Positions 16,758 through 29,702 are shown, counted from the stretch's first letter. The stretch: 47,116 nt of DNA from Bog-756 sp050014755 (GCA_050014755.1 JBEKCS010000028.1:1-47116), one strand, 5' to 3'. A program made the numbers and translations. The notes: generated from the letters alone by a model not told the origin.

Positions 16758-16971
16758 GTCACCAGTGTGCCGCGGCGGCGGCCCCGGTCGTGTCGGAAGC
16801 GTCGTGCACCATGACGGCGCGGTCCCAGGTCACAGGCAATACACTGGCGGCACGCCGGCCTGGTTTCCGGCGACATCTACCGCTCCGGGGCCGACATCCC
16901 CGCGGATGGGCGACCAGGCTGTCCCCGCCGGCCACGAACCGGAGCGCCTCCCCGAGGAGGTCACAACCGAC

Positions 16972-18087
16972 ATGCTGCGTCTACAGAAGGCACTACCCGA
17001 CGGCTACGAATCCGCCGGTCCCGAGAAGCTCGCGGAACGGATCCGGGACGCCAAGGCGACCCTCGGGCCGCGGGTGTTCATCCTGGGGCACCACTACCAG
17101 CGCGACGAGGTCATGGCCTGGGCCGATGCCCGCGGCGACTCGTTCGGGCTCTCCCGCATCGCCGCCGACCAGACCGAGGCGGAGTTCGTGGTGTTCTGCG
17201 GGGTCCACTTCATGGCCGAGTCGGCCGACATCCTGACCGCCGGCCACCAACAGGTGCTCCTCCCCGACCTCAACGCCGGGTGCTCGATGGCCGACATGGC
17301 CGACATCGACTCCGTCGAGGAGGCGTGGGAGACATTGGCCTCGGTGACCGACATCGATCGGGTGCTCCCGGTCACCTACATGAACTCCTCGGCCGCGCTG
17401 AAAGCGTTCGTCGGCCGCAACGGTGGTGTCGTCTGCACCTCGTCCAACGCCCGTGCCGTGTTGACCTGGGCCCTCGGGGACGACGGGACCGGACGGAGTC
17501 GGGGCGACCAGGTCCTGTTCTTCCCCGACCAGCACCTCGGACGCAACACCGGCTTCGAGCTCGGCTACGGCGCGGACGACATGGCGGTGTGGAACCCCCG
17601 GCTCGCGTCGGGGGGTCTGGACGACGGGACGCTCAAGTCGTCCACCCTCCTGCTGTGGAAGGGACACTGCTCGGTCCACCAGCGCTTCCGCCCCGCCCAC
17701 GTCGACGCCTTCCGGGCCGAGCACCCCGGGGGCATCGTGGTGGTCCATCCCGAGTGCGCCCACGACGTCGTGGAGGTCGCCGACCAGGTGGGCTCCACCG
17801 ACTACATCATCCGCGCCGTGGCCGAGGCCCCGGCCGGCTCGGTCATCGGCGTGGCCACCGAGATCCACCTGGTGAAGCGGCTCGACAACGAGACCCCGGA
17901 CAAGACGGTGGTCTCCCTCGACCCGCTGGTGTGCCCGTGCTCCACCATGTTCCGCATCGACGCCGCCCATCTGGCGTGGGTCCTGGAGGGCCTGGTCGAG
18001 GGCGAGGTGCGCAACCGGATCACCGTCGACCCCGAGACCGCCGTCTGGGCCCGGGTGGCCCTCGAGCGGATGCTGACCACCGTCTGA
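16972..18087 (+). CDS. nadA: Quinolinate synthase A
   Basis: A [4Fe-4S] enzyme condensing iminoaspartate with dihydroxyacetone phosphate to quinolinate in NAD synthesis. From the ATG at 16972 it has 371 residues; AGGAGG lies 11 bases upstream. An in-frame ATG at 16906 without a Shine-Dalgarno sequence is an alternative. Signatures are FILGHHYQRDEVMAWAD, FCGVHFMAESADIL and the cluster cysteines in NAGCSMAD (codon 17281), KGHCSVHQRF (codon 17668) and LVCPCSTM (17932 or 17938). It is of the longer NadA type rather than the shorter mycobacterial form. A TACACT at 16840-16845 may be its -10 box. nadB and nadC, the usual partners, are not in the window. Confidence 0.94.
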   Translation: MLRLQKALPDGYESAGPEKLAERIRDAKATLGPRVFILGHHYQRDEVMAWADARGDSFGLSRIAADQTEAEFVVFCGVHFMAESADILTAGHQQVLLPDLNAGCSMADMADIDSVEEAWETLASVTDIDRVLPVTYMNSSAALKAFVGRNGGVVCTSSNARAVLTWALGDDGTGRSRGDQVLFFPDQHLGRNTGFELGYGADDMAVWNPRLASGGLDDGTLKSSTLLLWKGHCSVHQRFRPAHVDAFRAEHPGGIVVVHPECAHDVVEVADQVGSTDYIIRAVAEAPAGSVIGVATEIHLVKRLDNETPDKTVVSLDPLVCPCSTMFRIDAAHLAWVLEGLVEGEVRNRITVDPETAVWARVALERMLTTV

Positions 18088-18118
18088 CCGGCAGTCACCC
18101 GGGCCGGCCGGCCCCGGC

Positions 18119-21220
<3,102 letters not shown>

Positions 21221-21265
21221 GGCGAGGAGGATACCGGTGCGGGGGCCCGGGCTGGCCGGGGCCGG

Positions 21266-23407
21266 TCAGCCCGGCGCCGTGGCCGGCGCCTCGACGTCGG
21301 CCGTGGCTCCGGGGAGGACGATGCTGCCGTCGACCGGGTCGCGGGCCAGCAGGGCCCGCAGTTCGGCGACCTCGTCGCGGATGAGTGCGGCCTCCTCGAA
21401 CCGGAGGTCCTCGGCCGCCTTGACCATCTCGGCGTCCAGCCGGTGGATGAGGCTCGACAGCTCGTCGGCGTCCGGCCCGAGGGCGTGGGCCATCTCGGCG
21501 GCCACGGCCCGCGGGTCGACCGAGGTGCGCTGGCCCCCTCTCCCGCGCTGGCTCCGGGAGCCCTTGACGGTGGTCAGGCCGGCCATGGTCCCCCCGCTGG
21601 AGAAGGCCTCGCCCCGCACCCGCTCCAGGATGTCGGTGACCGACTTGGTGATGGTCCGGGGGTCGATCCCGTGCTCCTGGTTGTAGGCGATCTGGCGGGC
21701 CCGTCGACGCTGGGTCTCACCGATGGCCGCGGTCATCGAGTCGGTGATCCGGTCGGCGTACATGACCACCCGGCCGTTGACGTTGCGGGCCGCCCGTCCC
21801 ATGGTCTGGATGAGCGACGAGGCCGAGCGGAGGAAGCCCTCCTTGTCGGCGTCGAGGATGGCAACCAGTGCCACCTCCGGCAGGTCGAGACCCTCCCGCA
21901 GGAGGTTGATCCCCACCAGGACGTCGAACACGCCGAGGCGCAGCTCGCGCAGCAGCTCGATGCGGGCCATCGTGTCCACGTCCGAGTGGAGGTACTGGAC
22001 CCGGACCCCTTGCTCGGCCAGGTAGTCGGTCAGGTCCTCGGCCATCTTCTTGGTGAGGGTGGTGACCAGCACCCGGTTGCCGGCGGCCACGGTGGCGTCG
22101 ATCCGTTCGCGGAGGTCGTCGATCTGGCCGGTGGTGGGTCGGATGTCGACCTCGGGATCGACCAGGCCGGTCGGACGGATGACCTGCTCGACGATGTTGG
22201 CGCTGTGCTCGAGCTCCCACGGACCGGGCGTGGCCGACAGGAGGATGGTCTGCCCGGTGCGCTCGACGAACTCCTCGAACCGCAGCGGCCGGTTGTCCAG
22301 GGCCGAGGGGAGGCGGAACCCGTGGTCGACCAGGGTCTCCTTGCGCGACCGGTCCCCCGCGTACTGGCCCCGCAGCTGCGGTACGGCGACGTGGCTCTCG
22401 TCCAGGACCACCAGGAAGTCCTCGGGGAAGAAGTCGAGCAGCGTGTAGGGGGCCTCGCCCGGGGCGCGGCCGTCCAGGTGGCGGCTGTAGTTCTCCACCC
22501 CGCTGCACACGCCCGTCTCGGCCAGCATCTCCAGGTCGTACTCGGTCCGCATACGGAGTCGCTGGGACTCCAGCAGCTTGCCGGCGTCGCCGAGCTCGGT
22601 GAGTCGGGACCGCAGCTCGTCCTCGATGCTCAGGACGGCCCGGCGCATCCGCTCGTCGCCCGTGCCGTAGTGGGTGTTGGCGAAGACGACCAGGTCCTCG
22701 AGCTCGTCGCCGATCTCGCCGGTGAGGACGTCGAACGGACGGATCCGCTCCACCGTGTCGCCGAAGAACTCGATGCGGACGGCCCGCGACTCGTAGGCCG
22801 GGTGGATCTCGACGGTGTCCCCGTGGACCCGGAACTGGCCCCGGTTGAGGGTCACGTCGTTGCGCGAGTACTGCAGGTCGACCAGCCGCTTCAACAGCGC
22901 CCGCTGCTCGTGCTCCTCGCCGGGGTGGAGGGCGACGATCCGGTCGCGGTACTCGTCGGGCGATCCCAGGCCGTAGATGCACGACACCGAGGCCACCACG
23001 ATGGTGTCGGGCCGCAGCAGGAGCGACGAGGTGGAGGCGTGCCGGAGACGGTCGATCTCGTCGTTGATCGACGAGTCCTTCTCGATGTAGGTGTCCGAGC
23101 TCGGGACGTACGCCTCGGGCTGGTAGTAGTCGTAGTAGGAGACGAAGTACTCGACCCGGTTCTTCGGGAAGAACTCCTTCAGCTCGGCCGCCAGCTGGGC
23201 GGCCAGCGACTTGTTCGGCTCGATGATCAGGGTCGGGCGCTGCACCGCCTCGATGGTCCAGGCGATGGTGGCCGTCTTGCCCGAGCCGGTGATCCCGAGG
23301 AGCGTCTGGTACCGGTCGCCGCGCTCGAGTCCCTCCACCAGGCCGGCGATGGCCTGGGGCTGGTCGCCGGCGGGCCGGAACGGCGAGACGACCTCGAAGA
23401 GGGGCAC
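21266..23407 (-). CDS. uvrB: Excinuclease ABC subunit B
   Basis: A 713-residue helicase-like subunit that verifies damage and recruits UvrC. It starts at GTG 23407. It shows the N-terminal FRPAGDQPQAI, Walker A GITGSGKTATIAW, the beta-hairpin region YYDYYQPEAYVPSSDTYIEK, the DEAD-type box VVLDESHVAVPQLRGQY, helicase motifs LLSATPG and YLHSDVDTMARIELLRELR, GINLLREGLDLPEVALVAIL and motif VI QTMGRAARN. The C-terminal UVR domain (DAEMVKAAEDLRFEEAALIRD) is present and should pair with UvrC. It sits between coaE and uvrA on the same strand. Confidence 0.97.
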   Translation of the reverse strand: MPLFEVVSPFRPAGDQPQAIAGLVEGLERGDRYQTLLGITGSGKTATIAWTIEAVQRPTLIIEPNKSLAAQLAAELKEFFPKNRVEYFVSYYDYYQPEAYVPSSDTYIEKDSSINDEIDRLRHASTSSLLLRPDTIVVASVSCIYGLGSPDEYRDRIVALHPGEEHEQRALLKRLVDLQYSRNDVTLNRGQFRVHGDTVEIHPAYESRAVRIEFFGDTVERIRPFDVLTGEIGDELEDLVVFANTHYGTGDERMRRAVLSIEDELRSRLTELGDAGKLLESQRLRMRTEYDLEMLAETGVCSGVENYSRHLDGRAPGEAPYTLLDFFPEDFLVVLDESHVAVPQLRGQYAGDRSRKETLVDHGFRLPSALDNRPLRFEEFVERTGQTILLSATPGPWELEHSANIVEQVIRPTGLVDPEVDIRPTTGQIDDLRERIDATVAAGNRVLVTTLTKKMAEDLTDYLAEQGVRVQYLHSDVDTMARIELLRELRLGVFDVLVGINLLREGLDLPEVALVAILDADKEGFLRSASSLIQTMGRAARNVNGRVVMYADRITDSMTAAIGETQRRRARQIAYNQEHGIDPRTITKSVTDILERVRGEAFSSGGTMAGLTTVKGSRSQRGRGGQRTSVDPRAVAAEMAHALGPDADELSSLIHRLDAEMVKAAEDLRFEEAALIRDEVAELRALLARDPVDGSIVLPGATADVEAPATAPG

Positions 23408-23487
23408 GCCGTCGATGGTACCGGGAGGGTGTGACGGTGCCTCCCGGTGCCTGCTGGTACCGGCGGCGGTCGCTGGTCGGTGGCCCG

Positions 23488-24156
23488 TCAGTCGGTGGCC
23501 AGGGTGACGTCACCGCCGGCGGCGTCGGCCGGTGCCGGCGCCGGGTCGGGATCGCGGTGGGGCAGCCGTTCGAGCGCCGCCCACACCCGCTCGACCTCGG
23601 CGGCCAACCGGTCGGTGCCGTCCGAGTTGTCGACCACGAAGTCGGCCCCCTCCAGGCGCTCGGCCCGGGTGGGCTGGGCCGCCTGGCGGGCCAGTGCGTC
23701 CTCCTCGGACATCCCCCGCTGGACGGTGAGGCGCTCGAGGGCCAGCTCGGGGGGGACGTCGACCACGACCACGGCGTCGAGCGACAGCAGGTCCCGGTGG
23801 AACGGCTTCAGCAGCGGGATGTCCATGACGACGATCCGGTCGGTGCCGGCGAAGGCGTCCTTGCCCTCGATCATGGCCACCCCGATGGCCGGGTGCACGA
23901 TGGCGTTGAGGTCGGCCAGCCGGTCGGCGTCCCCGAATACCAGGGCGGCCAGTGCAGGCCGGTCGATCCGGCCCTCGCCGTCGAGGATCCCCGTCCCGAA
24001 CCGGTCGATCAGCGGCTGGTAGGCCGGGGCACCGGGCTCGACCACCTCGCGGGCGACCCGGTCGGCATCGACCAGGGCGGCCCCGTGGGCCACCAGCAGC
24101 TCGGCCACGGTCGACTTGCCGGCCCCGATGTTGCCGGTCAGCCCGACGGTGAGCAC
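23488..24156 (-). CDS. coaE: Dephospho-CoA kinase
   Basis: A 222-residue kinase of the last step of coenzyme A synthesis. The GTG at 24156 is chosen because the protein then opens VLTVGLTGNIGAGKSTVAEL, the standard P-loop start; the longer in-frame extension to 24420 reads through the upstream methyltransferase gene and has no similarity. Other motifs are LVDADRVAREVV (catalytic Asp) and VVMDIPLL. It follows the methyltransferase by 13 bases and precedes uvrB by 80. In many actinobacteria coaE directly follows rpsA; here rpsA is about 20 kb away. Confidence 0.95.
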   Translation of the reverse strand: MLTVGLTGNIGAGKSTVAELLVAHGAALVDADRVAREVVEPGAPAYQPLIDRFGTGILDGEGRIDRPALAALVFGDADRLADLNAIVHPAIGVAMIEGKDAFAGTDRIVVMDIPLLKPFHRDLLSLDAVVVVDVPPELALERLTVQRGMSEEDALARQAAQPTRAERLEGADFVVDNSDGTDRLAAEVERVWAALERLPHRDPDPAPAPADAAGGDVTLATD

Positions 24157-24169
24157 CGCCCGCCCCGAC

Positions 24170-25015
24170 TCAGGCGGCCCGCCGCGGCCTGGAGGCCGTG
24201 GCGAACAGCACCATCGTCGTCGGATCGAGATCGTCGGTGACGAAGAAGTCGTCGGCGGTGATCCCCGTGGTCCCGCCCGAATCGCCCCGGGCGATGAGCC
24301 GGTAGGCCAGGGGCAGGGCACGGGTGTAGAACCCGATGTACCACGACCGCGGGATCTTGTGGCGCAGGTCGAAGACGTCCAGGCGGAGCACCTTCTCGGC
24401 CTTGATCCTCCGAGCGGCAAAGTCGGCCTTCACGTGGGGCACGGCGTCGAGCCCCTGGACGGTCACGTCGTGGAAGTACCTGGCGAGCAGGGCCCGCAGT
24501 TCGGGCGGCTCGAAGAGGTGGATGTGGAACGGGTTCTCGAAGTCCGCCGGGGCGTTGGGCGTGAGGAAGAAGGCCGTCCCGTCGTCGTGCAGCACCCGGG
24601 CCAGCTCGGCCACGTGGCCCTCGGGATCGTCGAAGTGCTCGATGAGGTGGGACGAGCACGCCCAGTCGAAGCTCCCCTGGCCGAGCCCCAGGGCCAGGGC
24701 GTTCATCTGGGCGGTCTCCAGTCCGACGGCTCCGTAGTTGCCCCTGGCCAGCCCGACCGCCTCCTCGCTGTAGTCCACCCCGACCACACGCCGGGTCGGG
24801 CCGAGGAAGCGGGCCGACTCGAATCCCTGGCCGCACCCGACGTCGAGGACGGTGCCACCGCCCATCCGCTCGATGACCGTCCGGTAGCCGGCGGCGTGCA
24901 GGGCCAGGAGCGAGTCCGGGGTCACCCCCTCCTGGGGGCGTTCGCCGGTCAGCTGTCGTCCCTTGCGGTCGGCGGTGGCCGCCGAGCCGGCGGCCCTGTC
25001 GGCGGCGGGGCTCAC
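24170..25015 (-). CDS. Class I SAM-dependent methyltransferase
   Basis: A 281-residue methyltransferase. SAM-binding motif I is VLDVGCGQGFESARFLG (about residues 54-70), motif II VVGVDYSEEAVGLARGNYG and the post-II segment FDWACSSHLIEHFDDPEGHV, typical of Methyltransf_11/25 proteins. The C-terminal half (HIHLFEPPELRALLARYF onward) resembles small-molecule or sugar methyltransferases and ends in a basic stretch. The gene is 13 bases upstream of coaE, probably in the same operon, and divergent from the AftD-like gene, so it may serve either CoA-linked housekeeping or the glycan locus. The substrate is unknown. Confidence 0.85.
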   Translation of the reverse strand: MSPAADRAAGSAATADRKGRQLTGERPQEGVTPDSLLALHAAGYRTVIERMGGGTVLDVGCGQGFESARFLGPTRRVVGVDYSEEAVGLARGNYGAVGLETAQMNALALGLGQGSFDWACSSHLIEHFDDPEGHVAELARVLHDDGTAFFLTPNAPADFENPFHIHLFEPPELRALLARYFHDVTVQGLDAVPHVKADFAARRIKAEKVLRLDVFDLRHKIPRSWYIGFYTRALPLAYRLIARGDSGGTTGITADDFFVTDDLDPTTMVLFATASRPRRAA

Positions 25016-25092
25016 CGCGCCACCGCGGAGACTGTCTGACGTTGTGCTGCCTGGCTCATCGGGCTCCCCGTCTCGGTGCCGGTGGAAGATGA

Positions 25093-25122
25093 TTCCGACC
25101 CGGTCCTGCGGTTGTTTACACT
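25093..25122 (+). promoter_or_regulatory. Candidate promoter giving a nearly leaderless AftD-like mRNA
   Basis: TTCCGA (25093-25098) and TACACT (25117-25122) are separated by 18 bases. Transcription starting six to nine bases after the -10 box would begin within about five bases of the GTG at 25134, which has no Shine-Dalgarno sequence. Leaderless mRNAs are common in actinobacteria. Confidence 0.45.
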
Positions 25123-25133
25123 ACCGACCACTC

Positions 25134-28100
25134 GTGCCGGAACCCGAACCCACCCCTGCCGGGCCCCCCGACCGGACCACCGGTCGAAACGGCTCCCTGT
25201 ACTCACGCCTGCGGTCGCCAAGTGCGCTGCGGGTCTGGGTCGACCATCTGGCACTGCTGGTCATCGCCTTCGTCCCCATGCTGGCGGCACAGCCCGGCAC
25301 GGTGACCGACGACACCAAGACCTACCTCTACCTCGACCCCGGCCGGTACGTCCGCCAGGCCGCATCCCTGTGGGACCCCAATGTGGGCCTCGGGACGGTC
25401 ACCCACGAGAACATCGGCTACCTGCTCCCGATGGGGCCCTTCTACTGGGTGATGGCCGAGCTGCACGTCCCCCTCTGGGTCGCCCAGCGCCTGTGGATGG
25501 GCTGCCTCCTGTATGCCGCCGGTGCCGGGGCGCTCTACCTGTCCCGGGTGCTCGGCCTGTCGGGCCCGGGGCGCTACGTGACCTCCCTGGCCTACATGTT
25601 CACGCCGTACGTGCTCCAGTACTCGGGGCGCATCTCGGTCATCCTCATGCCGTGGTCGGGCCTCCCGTGGATGATCGCCTTCGTGGTGCTGGCCCTCCGC
25701 CGCGGCGGGTGGCGCTACCCGGCCCTGTTCGCCCTGGTCGTGGCCCTGGTGAGCGGCATCAACGCCAGCTCCATCCTCTACGTGGGCATCGCCCCCGCCC
25801 TGTGGCTCCCCTACGCCGTGCTCGTGGCCCGGGACTCGACGTGGCGCAAGGCGTGGGGGGTGGCCTGGAAGGTGGCCGGGCTCACCGTCCTCGTGTCGCT
25901 GTGGTGGGCGGTCGGGCTCCAGATCGAGGCCGCCTACGGGGTCAACGTCCTCAAGTACACCGAGACCGTCCCGGCCACGAGCGGTGCCTCCCTGGCGTCG
26001 GAGATCCTCCGCGGGCTCGGGTACTGGTACTTCTACGGCGCGGACCGGACCGGCCCGTGGACCCAGACCTCGGTCGACTACACCCAGCACCTCCGGCTCA
26101 TGGCCCTGAGCTTCTCGGTCCCGGCCCTGGCCTTCCTGGCCGCGTTCGTGGCCCGGTGGCGGTACCGGTCCTACTTCATCCTGGTGACCGTGGTCGGCAT
26201 GGTGCTGGCCGTCGGTCCCAACCCGTACGCCCACCCGTCGACCGTCGGCTCGGCCATCAAGGCGTTCATGGTGGACACGACGGCCGGCCTGGCCCTGCGG
26301 TCGACCGACCGGGCGTCGCCGCTCATCGTCCTGAGCCTGGCGGTGTTCCTCGGTGCCGGCGTGAGCGCCGTCTGCCTGCGCATCCGCAAATCCGGCCTGG
26401 TCGTCGGCGCCTTCGCCGTCGCCGCGGTGGCCGGTGCGTCGGTGCCGCTGTGGACGGGGCAGATCATCGCCAACGGGTTCACCCAGCCGGCCAAGCCGCC
26501 GGCCTACGTCACCGAGGCCGCGGCCGCACTCAACCCGACCCATCCCGGCACCCGGGTCTACGCCCTCCCCGGGAACGACTTCGCGGCCTATCGCTGGGGC
26601 GACACCATCGACACCGTGTACCCCGGGCTCATGACCCGGCCGTTCGTCACCCACGAGCAGCAGATCATGGGCTCCCTGCCCACGGCCGACGTGCTCGAGG
26701 CGACGGACGGCCCCCTGCAGAACGGGGTCATGGACTGGAACGCCCTGGCCCCGATGGCCTCGCTCCTGGACGCCGGGGACGTGCTCGTCCAGTACGACCA
26801 GGCCTACGAGCGCTACGACACCCCGATCCCCCAGGAGGTCGCCGCCCAGCTGGCCACCACCCCCCAGGGCCTGACCGACCCGGTCTCCTACGGGACGCCC
26901 CGGCCCAACGTGCCACTCATCCCCCACGTCGACGAGGGCATGCTGGCGCTCCCGCCCAACGACGCCTGGCCCGCGCCGCTCGTCTCGTACACGGTGACCG
27001 ACCCCCGACCCGTCGTGCGGACCGAGTCCACGGCCACACCGCTGGTGGTGGACGGGGATGCCAACGGGGTGGTGGGGGCGGCGTCGGTCGGGCTGCTCGC
27101 CGGCAATCCGACCATCCTCTACGCGGGAACCCTCGACACCTCCGCGAAACTGCGGAAGGAGACCGTTTCCAAACCGGCCGAGCTGGTGGTCACCGACACC
27201 AACCGGAAGGAGGGCTACGAGTGGAACTCGTTGAGCGCCAACACCGGGTACACCGAGACCGCGGCCCAGGGTCCTGACACGTCCGATCCGAGCGACGAGC
27301 CCCTCGACATCTTTCCGCATGCCCCGGCGGACGCCCAGACCACGACCGTCCTCGACGGCGTCTCCTCGGTGACCGCCTCCTCCTACGGCTCCTCCATCAC
27401 CTTCCTGCCCGAGGACCGGCCCTCGATGGCCCTGGACGGCAACACCCAGACGGCGTGGCTGAGCGACTCCCTCGTCGGCCAGATCGGCCAGTGGTGGCAG
27501 GTGGTGCTCGACGCACCCACCACCATCGACAGCCTCCATCTGGTCCAGCCCCAGACCGGCGACCCGGACCGCCACATCACCCGGATCACGATCACCTTCG
27601 ACGGCCGGCACCCGGTGAGCATCCCCCTCGACCTCGCGTCAGAGGCGGCCACCGGCGAGACGGTCACCTTTCCGGCACAGACCTTCACCACCATGCGGAT
27701 CACCGTCACCGGCGTGCACGTGGACGACCCGAGCACACCGGCCGCCTCACGGAGCTCGGTGGGCTTCGCCGAAGTGGGCATCCCCGGCGTCTCGGTCGAC
27801 GAGACGGTGTCGATGCCGCAGGACCTGCTGCGATCCGTCGGCACCGCGTCGATCGACGACCGGCTCACCCTGGTCATGACCCGGCTGCGCGCCTCGGGCA
27901 TCCCGCCCCGGACCGACACCGAGACCTCGTTGCAGCGCACCTTCTGGCTGCCCACGGCCCGCACGTTCTCGGTGACCGGACAGGCCAGGATCTCGCCGCT
28001 GATTCCCGACGACGAGATCGACCGGGTGGTGGGTCGGCCGGGCTCCGACTACACCGGCACCGTCGCCTACTCCCAGGGGCGTCTGCCCGACGACCTGCGG

Positions 28101-29675
28101 GCCGGCGCCATCGCCACGCTGGAGAACGAGCCCGGCGTCATCTGGGAGCCCGGCTTCGGCGCGTCCCACCAGGCCGGCGAGTGGCTGCAGTACGAGCTGC
28201 GCCACGAGCTCACCTTCAACCACCTCGACCTCCGGATCGTGGCCGACGGCGAACACTCGGTCCCGACCTCGATCACCATCTCCACCGAGTACGGCCAGGC
28301 CACCGTGGCCCTCCCCCCCCTGGCCGACTCCACGGTGGCCGGGTCGGTGGTGGACGTCCCGGTCTCCTTCCCGACGCTCACCGGCCGGAGCATCCGCATC
28401 ACGTTCGACACCGTCCGCCTCGAGAACACCCCCAACTACTACTCGCAGACACCCATCGCCATGCCCATCGGCGTCGCCGCGGTGGGACTCCCCGGCGTCA
28501 CGGCCGCCCCCGTCCCGGACCAGGTGCCCTACACGTGCCGCGGCGACCTGCTCAGCATCGACGGGTCCCCGTTGTGGGTCGAGGTCACCGGCTCGACCCA
28601 GGCCGCGCTCGACCGCCAGGCCCTGAACATCTCGTTGTGCGGGCCGGACGCCGGTGGCCTCACCCTCGGCCCGGGGAACCACGCCGTCCGCTCGACCCTC
28701 GGCCAGGTGTCCGCCTACGACATCGACCAGCTGGTGCTCGACTCGGCGCCGGGGGGCGGGCCCATGCCCCTGGCCGATCCCACCACCCTGGCCGCCCCCC
28801 CGGTGGCCCCGTCGCCGCCGGCAACCGTCGACCGGGCCACCGCCACATCGATCCACGTGACGCTGAGCGGCGTGGACACCGCCCCCGGATCGATCCCCTT
28901 CGACTTCATCCTGGGCGAGTCGATCAACAAGGGGTGGACGGCCGAGGTGGTCGGTGGACCGAGCCTCGGGAAGCCCTTCCTGATCGACTCGTTCGCCAAC
29001 GGCTGGCGGGTCGACCCCGTCGCCGTCGCCCCCTACGTCCACGGTGGACGGTTGGACATCGACGTCGTCTGGACGCCCCAGCGGACGGTCGACTGGTCAC
29101 TGGTCATCTCCGCCCTGGCCATCATCGCCTGCGTGGTGCTGGCCGTGTGGCCCGTGCGCAAGCGGCGCCGTCGTCGCCACCGGCACAGTGCCGACGGCAC
29201 CGTCGCCCGGGACGCACTCGCGGCCCCGTCGACCGATCCCGTTGACGCCGCGACGCTCCTCGTCCTCGACGAACGTCCGAAGTTGCAGCTGCCGTTCGGC
29301 TCCGAAGGCCCCCGGGCGTCGGTGCTGGTCTCGCTGATCACTGCGCTGCTGGCCGCGGGCGTCGCCGCGGCGATCGCCGCTCCCCGGGTCGGTGCCGCGG
29401 TGGGCGTAGCCACACTGGTGGTGCTCCTCGTGCCCCGGCTGCGGTTCCTCCTGGCCGTCGCGGCCGTCGGCTGTGTGGTCGTCGCCGGCTGCTACGTGGT
29501 GGTGCACCAGAGCCACCTCCAGGTGCCCGACAACGGGTCCTGGCCGCTGTCGTTCGGGGTGGCCGCCCAGTGGGCCTGGGGCGGTGTGGTCTTCCTGGGG
29601 GCCGACGGCGCGGTCGACGTCGCCCTCCGGGCCCGTCGTCGCCGACTGGACCGCCGGGCCGGCCCCGATCAGTAG
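25134..29675 (+). CDS. AftD-like GT-C membrane arabinofuranosyltransferase homologue (DUF3367)
   Basis: A very large membrane protein, 1513 residues from the GTG at 25134; ATG 25089 or 24963 are alternatives, the latter overlapping the divergent methyltransferase. The N-terminal third is a multi-helix GT-C domain with the family phrases AAQPGTVTDDTKTYLYLDPG, acidic residues expected at the active site, VTHENIGYLLPMGPFYW and LPWMIAFVVLAL. The long outer part contains at least two discoidin/F5-8-type carbohydrate-binding regions (ALDGNTQTAWLSDSLVG near 765, EWLQYELRHELTFNHLDLRI near 1015). Transmembrane helices return around 1322-1342 and 1395-1500. In mycobacteria AftD transfers arabinofuranose from decaprenyl-phosphoarabinose to arabinogalactan/lipoarabinomannan. 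The family assignment is strong; the donor and polymer here are inferred. Confidence 0.88.
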   Translation: MPEPEPTPAGPPDRTTGRNGSLYSRLRSPSALRVWVDHLALLVIAFVPMLAAQPGTVTDDTKTYLYLDPGRYVRQAASLWDPNVGLGTVTHENIGYLLPMGPFYWVMAELHVPLWVAQRLWMGCLLYAAGAGALYLSRVLGLSGPGRYVTSLAYMFTPYVLQYSGRISVILMPWSGLPWMIAFVVLALRRGGWRYPALFALVVALVSGINASSILYVGIAPALWLPYAVLVARDSTWRKAWGVAWKVAGLTVLVSLWWAVGLQIEAAYGVNVLKYTETVPATSGASLASEILRGLGYWYFYGADRTGPWTQTSVDYTQHLRLMALSFSVPALAFLAAFVARWRYRSYFILVTVVGMVLAVGPNPYAHPSTVGSAIKAFMVDTTAGLALRSTDRASPLIVLSLAVFLGAGVSAVCLRIRKSGLVVGAFAVAAVAGASVPLWTGQIIANGFTQPAKPPAYVTEAAAALNPTHPGTRVYALPGNDFAAYRWGDTIDTVYPGLMTRPFVTHEQQIMGSLPTADVLEATDGPLQNGVMDWNALAPMASLLDAGDVLVQYDQAYERYDTPIPQEVAAQLATTPQGLTDPVSYGTPRPNVPLIPHVDEGMLALPPNDAWPAPLVSYTVTDPRPVVRTESTATPLVVDGDANGVVGAASVGLLAGNPTILYAGTLDTSAKLRKETVSKPAELVVTDTNRKEGYEWNSLSANTGYTETAAQGPDTSDPSDEPLDIFPHAPADAQTTTVLDGVSSVTASSYGSSITFLPEDRPSMALDGNTQTAWLSDSLVGQIGQWWQVVLDAPTTIDSLHLVQPQTGDPDRHITRITITFDGRHPVSIPLDLASEAATGETVTFPAQTFTTMRITVTGVHVDDPSTPAASRSSVGFAEVGIPGVSVDETVSMPQDLLRSVGTASIDDRLTLVMTRLRASGIPPRTDTETSLQRTFWLPTARTFSVTGQARISPLIPDDEIDRVVGRPGSDYTGTVAYSQGRLPDDLRAGAIATLENEPGVIWEPGFGASHQAGEWLQYELRHELTFNHLDLRIVADGEHSVPTSITISTEYGQATVALPPLADSTVAGSVVDVPVSFPTLTGRSIRITFDTVRLENTPNYYSQTPIAMPIGVAAVGLPGVTAAPVPDQVPYTCRGDLLSIDGSPLWVEVTGSTQAALDRQALNISLCGPDAGGLTLGPGNHAVRSTLGQVSAYDIDQLVLDSAPGGGPMPLADPTTLAAPPVAPSPPATVDRATATSIHVTLSGVDTAPGSIPFDFILGESINKGWTAEVVGGPSLGKPFLIDSFANGWRVDPVAVAPYVHGGRLDIDVVWTPQRTVDWSLVISALAIIACVVLAVWPVRKRRRRRHRHSADGTVARDALAAPSTDPVDAATLLVLDERPKLQLPFGSEGPRASVLVSLITALLAAGVAAAIAAPRVGAAVGVATLVVLLVPRLRFLLAVAAVGCVVVAGCYVVVHQSHLQVPDNGSWPLSFGVAAQWAWGGVVFLGADGAVDVALRARRRRLDRRAGPDQ

Positions 29676-29702
29676 GGCGGGATCAGACGGGCGGGATCAG
29701 AC
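29675..29702. repeat. Perfect 14-bp tandem duplication across two convergent stop codons
   Basis: GGGCGGGATCAGAC occurs at 29675-29688 and again at 29689-29702. It fills the 21-base gap between the AftD-like stop (TAG 29673-29675) and the GT4 stop (29699-29697) and overlaps both. Confidence 0.9.

Noticed and set aside
24157..24420. N-terminal extension of dephospho-CoA kinase in frame to 24420
   Set aside because: It reads through the end of the methyltransferase gene in another frame; the P-loop N-terminus fits GTG 24156.
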